Positions 37,986-48,162 of a stretch of DNA of 64,000 bases are shown here, piece after piece. The notes below the pieces were generated by a model, which saw only the letters and a list, made by a program, of their open reading frames with translations, was not told the origin of the DNA and did not search any database. A program made the position numbers and the translations under genes. The number at the start of each line of letters is the position of its first letter. Position 1 is the first letter of the stretch. Source of the DNA: Cyclaneusma minus (Eukaryota > Ascomycota > Leotiomycetes > Marthamycetales > Marthamycetaceae); contig JAKZHN010000007.1 in the NCBI GenBank assembly GCA_037179335.1, positions 496,001-560,000 on the forward strand, in the 5' to 3' direction.

Positions 37986-38947
37986 CTTGGCCCAGCCGTC
38001 AAGGAAAGCTTCCGCAATCAGGTGTTCCAGCCATCCAAGGCTGTACAACCCTCCGGCTCCGCAACAGAAACTTGAGCCAGATCCGGTGAAGACGGCCTTC
38101 TGGGGAGATCTCGTCGACGGGATCGATGACTCGCGAGGATGTTCTTGCGGGATGGTGGCGAGGACTTGAGCTCCAACGGGTAAGTGACATCTTTCCTTGC
38201 TCCGATTGCTGTGAATTTCTCCTCTCGCGATGATGCAGAATCCTGACCAGAAGCGTCAGTGATCAGTTTCCCAAGTTGGCGCATTCAAAGTTCACTCAGA
38301 CTGACCATATCAACAGAGTCTCATACCAACCTTGCGTCCCAAGAGTTTCCCGGCAATCAATTCCGGCGCGCGAATTTTCGGTCCAGAAAGCGTGTCATGG
38401 TGCGATGACCCAACGAAAAATTCAATTCCTGCCAGCGCGAAGTTGCGCAAATTTTCCTGCGAGTCCATGGAACTTTGCGATTGGTAGCGAGTCACGTGGC
38501 GCAAGCGTGCCACCGCTGCGCGCGAACCTCCTGGCGCGAGATCCGGTACGGGTGGCGCAAGCGCGTAGCGACAATGGCCATTGTCGTGAACAAAGACACT
38601 TGAACAAAGAAGAGCAAATTTCTTAGCGCGGCGCGCCCGCGATTTCTGGACTCGAAATTTCCACAATCGCTTTGTGAACTTTCCCACACACACATCGCAA
38701 CACGAAAAGAAGACTTCTCGGTCACATCTGCAAACACTACGCTCCCTTCTCCAAGTACTGCAACCGACAAAGTCTTCATAGATTTACGACTTCTCCCACT
38801 ACAACAATGTCGCACCCCTACCTTTCATCGAGCGCTCCTGCTCATCGATGACTCAGACCACTCCGCAGTGGTTGGAACAAAGTTACGCAATGGTTCAGAG
38901 GCCCCAAGAGCCAGCCTTTCACCGACCCCAGATTTCTCGATCCTGAT
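37986..38947. promoter_or_regulatory. Upstream region and 5' leader of the 2EXR gene
   Basis: Non-coding. 38,480-38,600 is rich in ggcgcaagcg-type blocks and contains the perfect 18-bp palindrome CGACAATGGCCATTGTCG at 38,569-38,586. The leader exon ends at 38,947. Confidence 0.45.
38569..38586. promoter_or_regulatory. Perfect 18-bp palindrome
   Basis: CGACAATGGCCATTGTCG, about 430 bp upstream of the 2EXR start codon. It could be a dimeric factor site; not matched to a known one. Confidence 0.35.
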
Positions 38948-39008
38948 GTAAGATTATGATTCCACCTTGGCCTTCATATCAACGACCCAGACTGACCACA
39001 ATCATTAG
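38948..39008 (+). other. Intron in the 5' UTR of the 2EXR gene
   Basis: GTAAGATT...CTGACCACAATCATTAG, 61 bp, with a CTGAC branch site 11 bp before the acceptor. No upstream ATG stays open in the coding frame across this junction, so it should be a leader intron and ATG 39,015 the start. Confidence 0.6.
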
Positions 39009-39014
39009 GCCCTT

Positions 39015-40865
39015 ATGGCTGTACTCTCCAACCTCAAGCCTCGCCAGCAATCTGCTGCGTCTTCTACGACCCAAGCCTCTCAAAGCGCCAACATCCCTCA
39101 GAGTGCCCAAGTTACCTCGTCCCGTGCCCAACCCACCAACATCACCGGCTATGTCAAGGCCAGAGCAGCGCAGAGAGCTCTGCGAGTCCGCTTTGACCCC
39201 AATATCAGTCTGGGGCCTTCTTCCGGTACATCATGTTCGACCAAAATCCTTGGCACGACTCCTCCTCAACTTGACGACATCCCAGACGATGCTTCCATGT
39301 GCCCTACATGGGCTGAGATCTATGAACCCCAGCCCGACAACACCCGCACGTTCTATCTGTTCCCCAAGCTCCCCCAGGAAATCCAAGACAAAATTTGGAG
39401 ACACAGTTTCCCCGAATCCAGGTGTATCGATGTCGTTAGGCGAAACGCCTGGAACAGAGCAGAGTATCCAGAAGCTCAAAGCCGCCTCGGATATCACGCC
39501 TCAGATATACGCATCAATTCTTCCCTTTATTGTGCCGAGGAGAACCCGACTATGTTGCGCGTCTGCCGAGCTTCCAGGAAAGAAACCCTCCTCTTCTATA
39601 ATGATTTGGAGCATGACATACTCAATGATCCCTCTGAGGATGGCCGTGTCATCTTCCATGGCGACAGCACACTTGCTGAAGCGAAACACAAGAGTCGCTC
39701 AATGGGCGCTCCGGGCATACGCATTATCTACATCGACTACAAGCGGGATGTCCTACACTTGGACATCGCTAAGCTCGACGAGACGATCCTGGTACATTCC
39801 GGAGACCAGCTGAGGTCGGAGTTTCTACGGTCGCATACATATGCTCATGTCAAGCATCTAAAAATTAATTGGACAATGACTCAACTATCAGAGCAGCTTT
39901 CTGCACCCCTGATGCCCGGGGAGAGTTGGGCTGGACACACCGGATACAGTTTTCCGTGCAAACCGAATCGGAAATTTGGACCTCTGCGAGGATTGGTCAC
40001 GCCGGCGAAACCGGGTTTCCCTGGGCCGCTAACTACCCCTCCTCAATTCCCACTGATGAAAGCGATAATTGGCATGCCCCAACTCCAGACTCTGACTCTC
40101 AACATCCCGAAGCTACCGCAATTTTCTGGCGCTGGCACCAAGCCCGAAGAATGGCTCAAGAACACCGATGTTCTAAGCGGGATCATCCGAAACATCGGTG
40201 CTGCCGTTCAGATTGGCAGTCTGGTAGTGACACCTGAGCCGCGTCATGGCCAGCCAGTTGATGAAAATGCCCGGCTGACTGGGTTGGATGTCATTGAAAT
40301 CTACGGTGTAAGGACTCCAGAAGATGGTCCAGACCCTCTGCCGATTCCAACCGACATCCTACGCGAGGGTGAAGGTTACACTGGTCATATTGCTGTGTTT
40401 TACGAGGCCAACATGAGAGACTTCCGCGGGGACTGGAAAGGCACTGGGTTCGCCTACCGTTCTGTGGAGAAGACCAGATGGCTCATTGGGACCGAGCGCA
40501 AAAGGTATGAAAAGGCCAAGGAAATGAGCGAAAGAAAGAGAAAAGAAGCGTTCAAAAAGCGCGTCGAAAAGATGCGCAAGGAGGCCCAACAAGATGCCGC
40601 CCAACTACAAAAAAGAAAGCGAGAAGACGTCGAGGAGCAGTCTCCACAAAAGAAGGCCCGTGTAGATGGCGGCACGGCAAAGTCAACTATTCAGCACTAT
40701 GTGCCAATTATTCCGAGATTCAGGTTCGGGAAGCGCAAACGGGACGACAGCTTCGATGCTCAGGAATCAGACGTCGAGCGAGCGCCTGAGCTGCGCAAGA
40801 AATTTCCTCGCATCAGAGATGACCGCAAAGAGGGCAGAAGCGGAAATCCGATTCTGCTCGATTGA
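39015..40865 (+). CDS. 2EXR domain-containing protein, intact (type A)
   Basis: Single coding exon, 616 aa. Residues 1-110 are Ser/Thr/Gln-rich and low in structure. The 2EXR signature starts at about residue 113 (FYLFPKLPQEIQDKIW, then HSFPESRCIDVVRR), followed by LRVCRASRKETLLFY at about 180-195 and IYIDYKRDVLHLD. Residues about 490-560 are a basic coiled coil (KRYEKAKEMSERKRKEAFKK) with NLS-like KRKRED and GKRKRDD, so a nuclear place is likely. The 2EXR family is an expanded fungal family of unknown biochemical function. The start follows a 5' UTR intron. A decayed close relative follows at 41,770. The gene shows no stops or RIP damage. Confidence 0.85.
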   Translation: MAVLSNLKPRQQSAASSTTQASQSANIPQSAQVTSSRAQPTNITGYVKARAAQRALRVRFDPNISLGPSSGTSCSTKILGTTPPQLDDIPDDASMCPTWAEIYEPQPDNTRTFYLFPKLPQEIQDKIWRHSFPESRCIDVVRRNAWNRAEYPEAQSRLGYHASDIRINSSLYCAEENPTMLRVCRASRKETLLFYNDLEHDILNDPSEDGRVIFHGDSTLAEAKHKSRSMGAPGIRIIYIDYKRDVLHLDIAKLDETILVHSGDQLRSEFLRSHTYAHVKHLKINWTMTQLSEQLSAPLMPGESWAGHTGYSFPCKPNRKFGPLRGLVTPAKPGFPGPLTTPPQFPLMKAIIGMPQLQTLTLNIPKLPQFSGAGTKPEEWLKNTDVLSGIIRNIGAAVQIGSLVVTPEPRHGQPVDENARLTGLDVIEIYGVRTPEDGPDPLPIPTDILREGEGYTGHIAVFYEANMRDFRGDWKGTGFAYRSVEKTRWLIGTERKRYEKAKEMSERKRKEAFKKRVEKMRKEAQQDAAQLQKRKREDVEEQSPQKKARVDGGTAKSTIQHYVPIIPRFRFGKRKRDDSFDAQESDVERAPELRKKFPRIRDDRKEGRSGNPILLD

Positions 40866-41769
40866 GCATCTTGGTTTGGCGGCGTTGATGATGATGAGTC
40901 ATACGAGCCTTTGGGAGTTCAGGGGTCTGGGAAATGACGAATGAATGGTGAGGTGGGCAGAATAGTTTGTTTCAGGTCTCTGTGTTCGAATCTGGCGGCT
41001 GGCATGAAAATGGGTTATGATTCCGAGCATGTAAATGGAGAGAGATCATGATCATGGAGGAATTGCGGGAGGATGTTACGTGTTCGGAACGCCTGAATTG
41101 AGATGGGAAAATATGAAATCATTGCGCACGGGGGTCTGCTGTCGGAGCATTCGATGCGATGGAATCATCGTGGAAGAATTCGGGAACTCGTAGCTAGTAG
41201 TTACGATGCAACCGGAGTAATCAAGATGGTCACTTGATGTACTTCGGGGTCTTCGGAATCACAACAATGAGAGTGTCAAACACATAAGTCTCATTCTTCA
41301 TTTTTGATAAGGTCACATGGTATTGTGAACTTCAGGGCGTTTGGTCGAATAACTTGACTGGTTCTAGTTCCTTTGAATAATCCAGATAACTCGGGAGAAT
41401 GAAAATAACTTCAGAGTTTTCAAATAACTCGGGGAATCTCAAATAACTTGGAAAATTCGAAATCACGCGGGACAATCCACTTTTGAGAAACCTTGAAGTC
41501 ATATAGCGGGACACAGGCTAAGTACTTGGGAGGTTCCCAAGTAGTAATCTGGGAGAGTCCCGGCGACTGGGGACATTCTAGCATCAGACCCAGACCTCTA
41601 CCTCAACTCTACATCTCTATACCAACGCCCAATTCTCACATCAACTCCAGTCCATTCCGTTAGTCCCAGAGCCTCTCCCGCCCGTATCTTTATGTCGATA
41701 CAAGACATCTATGTCACCTCTATATCGTTTCCTCGGGACACATCATCACGTTTCTTGACTCTTTATATT
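40866..41769. other. Spacer with a short minisatellite
   Basis: No gene seen. At 41,345-41,463 about six copies of a 19-base unit (aataactcggggaatctca and variants such as aataacttggaaaattcga) lie in tandem. Confidence 0.55.
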
Positions 41770-42361
41770 ATCAGTCTTCGAAAAAGGCGCTGTTTTCGAT
41801 CTTGTATCCCCAAAAAACATCCAATTTCTTCTTCCCGTACCTGAGAACTTCAAGCCTCTGACAGAGTTCCATCGGTTTGGCGAGCTATTAGCAGAGATCC
41901 GGGACCAGATCTGGAGATATTCCTTTCCTGAGACCCGCACCCTGGAGATCCGACGGATGCATCCATTCAGCCGATGGACGGCGTCACTTGACAGCGAGTG
42001 ATCTGAGACTGAGAGGGAGAGGAGAGATGCCCAGTTCGTTTGTGATGTACCGAACCCCGTCACCCTCCAAGTTTGCCATAGATCGCGAAAGGAAACTCTG
42101 CGATTCTATGCTGATCTACAACTGGACTTCCTCGAAAGTCCCGCCGCTGACGGCGAGGCAATTCACAATGGCCGCCAAGATCAGACAATGGAGCGCGCGA
42201 GGGAGAATTCGTTGCTTTCGAGTTCGGACAAATCAAGTTTGCCAGATCACCCTTATCTGCAGAAGATCTACTTCGACTATTCAGTGGGTGTGTTGCATTT
42301 TGACTGCCAAAACCTTCGCGGAACTGTTATATTCGACAGGAAGAATTTCGCCCATCGTTTT

Positions 42362-42369
42362 CTCTATTC
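42362..42369. repeat. 8-bp target site duplication of MITE, left
   Basis: CTCTATTC directly before the terminal repeat; partner CTCTACTC at 42,709-42,716 (one transition). Joining the flanks across it restores the 2EXR reading frame. Confidence 0.85.
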
Positions 42370-42708
42370 CAGGGCTGGCAATAGGTCGGGTCGGGTCGGG
42401 TCAAGGGTCCTACCCAACCCATGGGTTTAAATCGAGGGTTTAACCTAAATTTAATCCAATCCAATCTATAACCCATGGATTGACCCATAAATTAGGTATT
42501 TTTAATAAAAACCTGGTTTTGGCGGTTTTAATGGTTTCCCAGAATTTTTTAAAGCACGTGATCCGACCCATTTAACCCATTTGACCCATAGATTGGGTCA
42601 CGGGTCTGACCCAACCCCCCTAGGTCGAATCAAACCCCCTATCCAACCCGACCCAACCTGCTTTGACCCATTTAACCCATGGGTCGACCCGACCTATTGC
42701 CAGCCCTG
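42370..42708. mobile_element. hAT-type MITE, 339 bp
   Basis: Terminal inverted repeats of about 24 bp: CAGGGCTGGCAATAGGTCGG at the left, with the inverse ending CCGACCTATTGCCAGCCCTG at the right. The 8-bp target duplication and CAGGG start fit the hAT superfamily. It has no coding capacity. The interior is a mesh of gggtc / gacccattt / aacccat motifs in both directions and can fold on itself. Confidence 0.9.
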
Positions 42709-42716
42709 CTCTACTC
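42709..42716. repeat. 8-bp target site duplication of MITE, right
   Basis: CTCTACTC, partner of 42,362-42,369. Confidence 0.85.
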
Positions 42717-43257
42717 GCATGCTTTCGCTCACATACAAGAGCTTAAATTGAATTGGACGGAGGGGATGCTTTCTGAGCATGTCTCGGCTCCCCTTCGTCC
42801 TGGTGCGCGGTTTCCCAGTCACTTTGGGTGATAGATCCGCCTGCTGCCCTGCTTGATACTCAGGTGCCCGGAGGAAGATGTGACATCTAGACGACAAGGC
42901 CCACTTCAAAAGCTTCCGTTCTCTCGAAAGTAAGTCAGCCACCATAAGCGAAGTTCACAATGATGAGATCCTCCAAGAGAGGACGCGGGAACTTGACAGC
43001 AAGTTCGCAAGTCCCGACGTTTCTAACAGGTGCCTCATTACACGTGCGCCGGGAAAGAACAAGGTTCCAACATGGCATTGGGAACTTTTCTGGGTGGTGG
43101 AAACAAGTATCTCAGGATTAGAACGTGGTTGGAAGACCTGCAGGTCTCGAGGATCGAGAAGACAAGATTGCGCCAATGTATCTTTAATCTACAAGGTTCA
43201 ACGTCAGTATTTGGGGATCGAGGAGTTGCGTATAAACGAAGAGGCTGGTTCTGTAGG

Positions 43258-43615
43258 TAATTGGCTATGATGTTACGAGTTTCTGATTGTAGTTGTTGAC
43301 TATTCTTCTGTGTCGTATCTGAAAGACCCTGTCTGGAATTTTTCTCGTTTTGTAGTATAGGAATAGTTGCTTAGTACTGTCACCGCATTTGCATTAATTG
43401 ACACGTTTTTTGCGGCGCGCAGTTCTATCACAACCCCAGCCCTACTACTTCCACATTGCGGGCGGGGTACAAAGAACATCACAAATATCTCTAAATCTTC
43501 AATCGCAAAAGTCGTTATTCTTCCTGCGCCTTCTCACGCACAAGCTTCAAAACATCGAAGAAGCAGAACAAACCAACGATCACTCTCCCATTACCACTTC
43601 CACGAGATCAGCATC
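43258..43615. other. Spacer / leader upstream of 2EXR pseudogene B1
   Basis: No gene seen. The AC/CT-rich stretch before 43,616 resembles a fungal 5' leader. Confidence 0.4.
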
Positions 43616-44885
43616 ATGTCCCAGGGTACTTCATTGCCCCTAGCCAGCCCGCTGAGATCTGTTCATGCCGCAGAGGAGGTATCAAGCGCAGGGCGCCAAG
43701 TCAGATTCGATCCTCTAGCTACTCCTGAGGATCCGCCGACACCACAAGATGGGCGCCACGAGGATGTCATGACCCTTCATAGCGTATTTCGTCGCTTCGC
43801 CAGCGCGGATAGATCCCTCCCCCAAGAGCTCAGAAACGCTGTCTGGGAACAATGCCTGCCGGGCCCGCGAATCATTCGACTCTCATGCCCGCACGCAGGA
43901 CAAATTCATCGCCCTTCTCCCAATCCAAACGCTCCACCGAATCCGACCGTATGCTCCGCCTTTTACACCTCAACAGAGAATCCGAGAACGTTGAGTGTAT
44001 CGATAGACGCGAGATCTGCCACTATTCGCGCAGGCTACGAAGATCTGGGAGAGGCTATTGCGCGACCATATCAACCATCCACCACACGTACACCTGTCAA
44101 GGACCGGCTCTTCGGCAACGTCAGCAAACAACAAGCACAGAGGGGAACAAAAACCTATGTTAATTTTGAGAAGGAAACAATCTACCCAGATGTCATCAGC
44201 TCATATCCATCCGTGCTTAGCTGGACCACTGGATTCACCCAAATGTTATTGAGCTCGTGCCTACGCATCGATCACGACCCTGAAGCTTGGCTTCCCCGTG
44301 CTTGAGCGTCTCGAAAACATTCACAAGGCATGGGTGGTCCTTCCAGCTATGACTCACTTCACCGCACGGTGGCTCCAAGAGCCAACCACAGACCTCGACG
44401 CAATCCTACAGCGAGCCTAGTACGGATTGACAAACGGTATTATCAATATGTCCAAGTTGAGAAAGCTTGTGTTAGTTGTACCGGCCCTTGATACAGGACC
44501 TGCAATATGCCTGAACTGGTTCCGCCATGTATGTCAAGCCCTGGAGGAAATCTTGGTTTGTGAGGCTGCGGAGGCCGGGGACGAGTGGGTGCATCGTACA
44601 GATGTTCGCAGTTGCAAATACTTCACAGACATTGACTTGACAGCCCTAGCAGACATCTTGCGATGCAAGGTTGGCGATGATACGCGCGACATCCAGGTGA
44701 ACTGGGTCGGGAAGTTTGGGGAGGTTGGTGAAGTAGGCTGAGAAGAGAGGGTACATCAAGAGGAGGGTGGAGCGGAAGCAAGTGGAGAAGCTGATTGTGC
44801 GGACCAGAATGAACGAAGTACTGAAACAGATGACGAAGCAGCATTGGACAGCAAAGGGCACGGGCACGGTGGCACGGAAGAGTAA
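43616..44885 (+). pseudogene. 2EXR pseudogene (type B)
   Basis: Starts MSQGTSLPLASPLRSVH at 43,616. The 2EXR signature is clear (LPQELRNAVWEQCLPGPR, then IIRLSC) and matches the intact gene at 61,644 (LPQELQDAIWAECLPGPR). The frame shifts near 44,252; the next frame reads AYASITTLKLGFPVLERLEN, FTARWLQEPTTDLDAILQRA (compare YHGEWLESPTTNINDVFPRA). Then TAG at 44,418-44,420 stands where the intact gene has Trp (RAW), a TGG-to-TAG change as RIP would cause. The frame goes on as NMSKLRKLVLVVP and reaches TGA at 44,739-44,741 and TAA at 44,883. So: one frameshift and at least one G-to-A nonsense change in an otherwise well-kept copy. Confidence 0.85.
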
Positions 44886-46550
44886 GGTGGTTGACAATGA
44901 GAGTGGTGGGCGCGAGCAAGAAGAGCGCCTAGTTTGTCGTATCTCCAACAAAGGAAAGAATATCTAGCTGTCGCAACAGGTAGCACGGAAGACGGAGCTC
45001 AGGATGTTGAGGAGGAGGAGTCGGCAATGACCAGGAACGTCGAGAAGAATCGGCATGGCGAAAATGGAGTTGATTGAGATTTTAGGATCAGGAGAGTTAG
45101 TCAGACGATGAAGTGAGGTCGCAGTTTGTTCGGCCCTCTTTGGGGACTACTCAAGAATCTTGATGTTCACAGCGTAATGGCTAGAATGGACTCTGAATAG
45201 GGAGCAGTCGCATTTGGAGACGACGCGCTGACGATCGCCACGAGATTTTGGTTCCCCGGGTTCTTATCTCGCGCGGAACCGGGAGTGCTTTTTAGCATCT
45301 GGGGAATTGAAAACTTTCTAGAGACGTGGATGTCTGGAGGCACAGGTTTCGTGTCTAGGTACGTCTTTATCAAGCTCGAGGAAATAACTTGGCGGTGATA
45401 GTTCCCTGAAATTTCGACAATGCTGTATCTCATGTCCATATTTCCTGCCCCGTTCCCAGCACTTTGTGAATCCCCACTAGTCCCAGGCTTTCCGCAATCA
45501 GAAGCGGCTCTACTCCTTGTTCATCGCATCTGCATGCTTGTGACTGCTCCAGCACTTCGTTGTCACCACTTACCAGAAGCTGCAATCTCCCGGACATTAG
45601 ATTACAAGCTGACTTTCCTGCGCCTGCGCCTATAACTCGCGCATTCAGAGCCTCGGTTGAGCTGCTAGCTTGCTTGCCCGACCTGGTCCCCGAAGTATTG
45701 ATCTGCGCCTCCAGAGGGAGTGACTTAATAGGAGATGAACTTGAAAGCAACGGACACCCGTGTTGCCACAAAGCATTTGAGGCATTGTTCTTCACTGGGT
45801 TGACTTTTGATGGTAGCTTGTGATGGAACATCGCGATCTTTTTTTGGTAACGATATGGAAAGACAAAGAGGGTTTGACGCCTTGAGGAAGGAGAGATTTC
45901 TGTACATAGCTTTATCTCACCTAGTCTTTGGAGCATTGGTCCTAGAGATAGCTACGGATAGCAATAATATGTGTTCCTTATGGAGGTAGTTTCATGGTAA
46001 CGCCGGGATTGAATGTAATTAGTTTTGAAACACTTGAAGTACATGAAGTTCCTACTTCAGCCATGGCCTCCCTACAAGATAAGTATTGTTCGTCTTTGGG
46101 GACTCAAGTTCAGAAGACAGAGATAAGTCTAATGGAAGGATTAATGACCCTGAATTCTGCCTCGAACGTAATTTACTTCTCCGGGGAATTCGCAGCTCTT
46201 GCTTCCCGTCTCATGATTCTCCTCTTATCTTGGAAAACCCTACTGCCTTAAATTTGATTATTTTGATATCTAAAAGGTGAACAGGAAAAACCTCAGGCCT
46301 GGTACTACCAGCCGCTGGGGATTGCTAGGAGGTGACAGACACTGTGTTATTAACATTAAGGGGCTAGCATACAGCAGAGAGCTGTTAAAGCTATTCCCAG
46401 CGCCGCAGATGCGGCTGCATTGCGTGCCACATACAGCCATATCACTTAAATAGCTCAGGGGTGCCCTTGTTTCAACATAACGCATATTGTGAAGGATCGC
46501 TTAACGATTTATTCTCGCTTGCTTTTGCGGATCTCACTACTAGCGGAGCT
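44886..46550. other. Spacer, no gene supported
   Basis: Balanced composition left of the second AT-rich block. Overlapping frames at 45,430-45,936 (minus, 168 codons) and 45,560-45,823 (plus, 87 codons) show no family motif, no introns and no clear start. I leave them uncalled, though a decayed gene here is possible. Confidence 0.4.
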
Positions 46551-46695
46551 ACAAATGATGGGTTTTATGGAGGTGAGAATGTCTACAGTCACGTGGTAGC
46601 CAAGCTGGTGTAGGTCTCGCAGCGATAATAAAAACAAAATCTCTTTACACCGCTATAAATTTCCTTTTTTATCAATTACGATTGCTTTATTAATT
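46551..46695 (+). repeat. Repeat Y, left copy, at left edge of AT-rich block
   Basis: About 145 bp matching 59,950-60,088 by transitions: gtctacagtcacgtggtagc here against attaacaattatataatagc there. The left half keeps normal G and C, the right half is AT-rich, so the composition border of the block falls inside this repeat. It could be the LTR of an element now filled with nested insertions. Confidence 0.7.
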
Positions 46696-46746
46696 AATTT
46701 AAATTAAAATTCGCTTTATTATTTCTTAATTCAGCTTTTCTAGCTA

Positions 46747-46983
46747 TTATAGCTTAATATACCCCCCAAATGCGCCAATAACCAGCCACTCCAACGCTTT
46801 TAGCGTGCCAATATTGGCCAATATTGCAACCAGATTTCTATAGCTAATAACGCCAATAGCAATGGCAAAAGCCCAGATTTTAAAACCCCAATACCTCCTG
46901 CCCGCCAGCAGCGCCAGCGGGATTAGTAATACTCTTTTTTTTCGCCGTTGCCTTTGGTAATTCTGCCAGCCCGTTGCCAGCAA
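46747..46983 (-). other. Less AT-rich island with a 78-codon open frame
   Basis: A 240-bp island richer in C and G than its surroundings. Its minus strand is open for 78 codons with hydrophobic stretches (VLLIPLALLAGRRYWGF, IWAFAIAIGVISY). No family recognised. It could be a less-RIPped remnant of the host element; I do not claim a gene. Confidence 0.3.
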
Positions 46984-47956
46984 TATAGCTTTTGCTATAG
47001 TATTGTATTATTGCCAGCCAATAATTAAAATTATATTATAAAGCTATTGCGGCTTTAAATTGCGCATAAAAAACAAATGCTCGCTAATTAAAAAAATAGA
47101 TATAATCGCAAATGCAAAAGAAAACTTTACCAAGCCCGTTTAATTTAAATTAATAATAATATTAATTTTTAGCAAATTAATATAATTGCAAAAAACAAAA
47201 TATATTTAATTTTTCTGCTTTATTTGCATTTAAAAGCCTTTAATTTATCTTAAATTGATATCGCTATTTTAATTTAAAGCAATTAAAGTTTTTTTGCGCC
47301 AATTTAGAATAGTAAAAAAACGCTTAAATAACATATTTAAATATATATATATTTTATATAGGTTTTGGTATTTTATATTATTTATTTTAATAAAAGTCCG
47401 GATTTTATTATTGCTATATTTTGATTTTATTAAAAAATCTAAAAGCTTGCTAAAATTGATATTTAGAAAAATAATAGAAAAATTATAAGTTATATATATA
47501 CTGCAATTATAAAAAAAACCTTTGTTATCGTTTTTAATTAGCAAATTTTAATACTCTAATTTATATATATTATTAAATTATAGCCGCAATAAAAATAGCG
47601 AAATTCAAAATTGCTAATAGCGGCAATAGCAGCTATTAATTTAGCTAAGAAAAAAACCCTAATAATATTATTATTATTTGCTATTTTTAAAATTAAAGAA
47701 TTTATATAAGCAAAGCCTGTTTATAGCGCTATAAATGCTTTATTTACAATAGTAAATATCTTGCAAAATTTTGCAATTAAAATTAAAAAAATAATTATAA
47801 TATTAATAATTAAAAAAAGGCTAGCGGCTTTTAAATTTTTTAAAATTAATTAAAATACTGTTAAAGCATTAAAAGCCAATAAAAACCTGCTAAATTACTT
47901 TTTGATTTTAATTAATTCCCCGCATTTATTTCCAAAATCATTTTTATTATTATTAA
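46984..47956. other. AT-rich spacer, unidentified element remains
   Basis: Degraded AT-rich DNA between repeat Y and gypsy-3. No motif readable. Confidence 0.45.
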
Positions 47957-47961
47957 GCCAG
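47957..47961. repeat. Target site duplication GCCAG, left (gypsy-3)
   Basis: GCCAG directly left of the LTR; the same five bases directly follow the right LTR at 54,534-54,538. Confidence 0.75.
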
Positions 47962-48162
47962 TTTTACGGCATTATGCCGTTCCTTGATCACATGACCGCT
48001 CCGTCCCGGTAGACCCCCTACCCTTGGGCCACCACCACCATTACGCCTTGGGCTTGGCCCTTGGCGTTTGTATATAGCTCTTGAGCTTTTCTGGTTTTTT
48101 TTTCTTTTTTGTAAATTAATATTGCTATTTTCTAATATCTGTTTTTATTTTGCATTATAATA
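47962..48162 (+). repeat. LTR of gypsy-3 (5', left copy)
   Basis: Outer half intact (acggcattatgccgttcctt, ccttgggccaccaccacc); inner half transitioned (gtaaattaatattgctattt against gtaaatcaacgtcgctattt in the right copy). Ancestral ends look like TGTTACGG...CCGTGACA. Confidence 0.82.

Larger units (their letters stand above)
41770..43257 (+). pseudogene. 2EXR pseudogene (type A), interrupted by a MITE
   Basis: The plus frame reads FHRFGELLAEIRDQIWRYSF, PETRTLEIRR, then an in-frame TGA at 41,999-42,001. The same frame continues: NPVTLQVCHRSRKETLRFYA (compare RVCRASRKETLLFYN in the intact gene), IYFDYSVGVLHFD and NFAHRFLYS. It is then cut by a 339-bp MITE at 42,370. After the MITE the frame resumes LYSHAFAHIQELKLNWTEGM (compare HTYAHVKHLKINWTM), followed by more stops and shifts. 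The right part is weakly recognisable; the end is approximate. It is a decayed copy of the gene at 39,015. Confidence 0.85.

Noticed and set aside
36904..38075. Pro/Ser/His-rich frames of 210 and 152 codons in array 2
   Set aside because: Direct read-through of a CT-rich tandem repeat; no start context or domain.
40960..41005. Possible tRNA T arm (tgttcgaatctgg)
   Set aside because: No flanking stems or anticodon arm could be drawn.
43367..44305. Upstream extension of the 2EXR pseudogene frame to 43,367
   Set aside because: The extension is leader-like sequence; the conserved protein part starts at ATG 43,616.
45430..45936. 168-codon minus-strand frame (and 87-codon plus-strand overlap)
   Set aside because: No recognisable domain, biased codon use or introns; too weak to call a gene.
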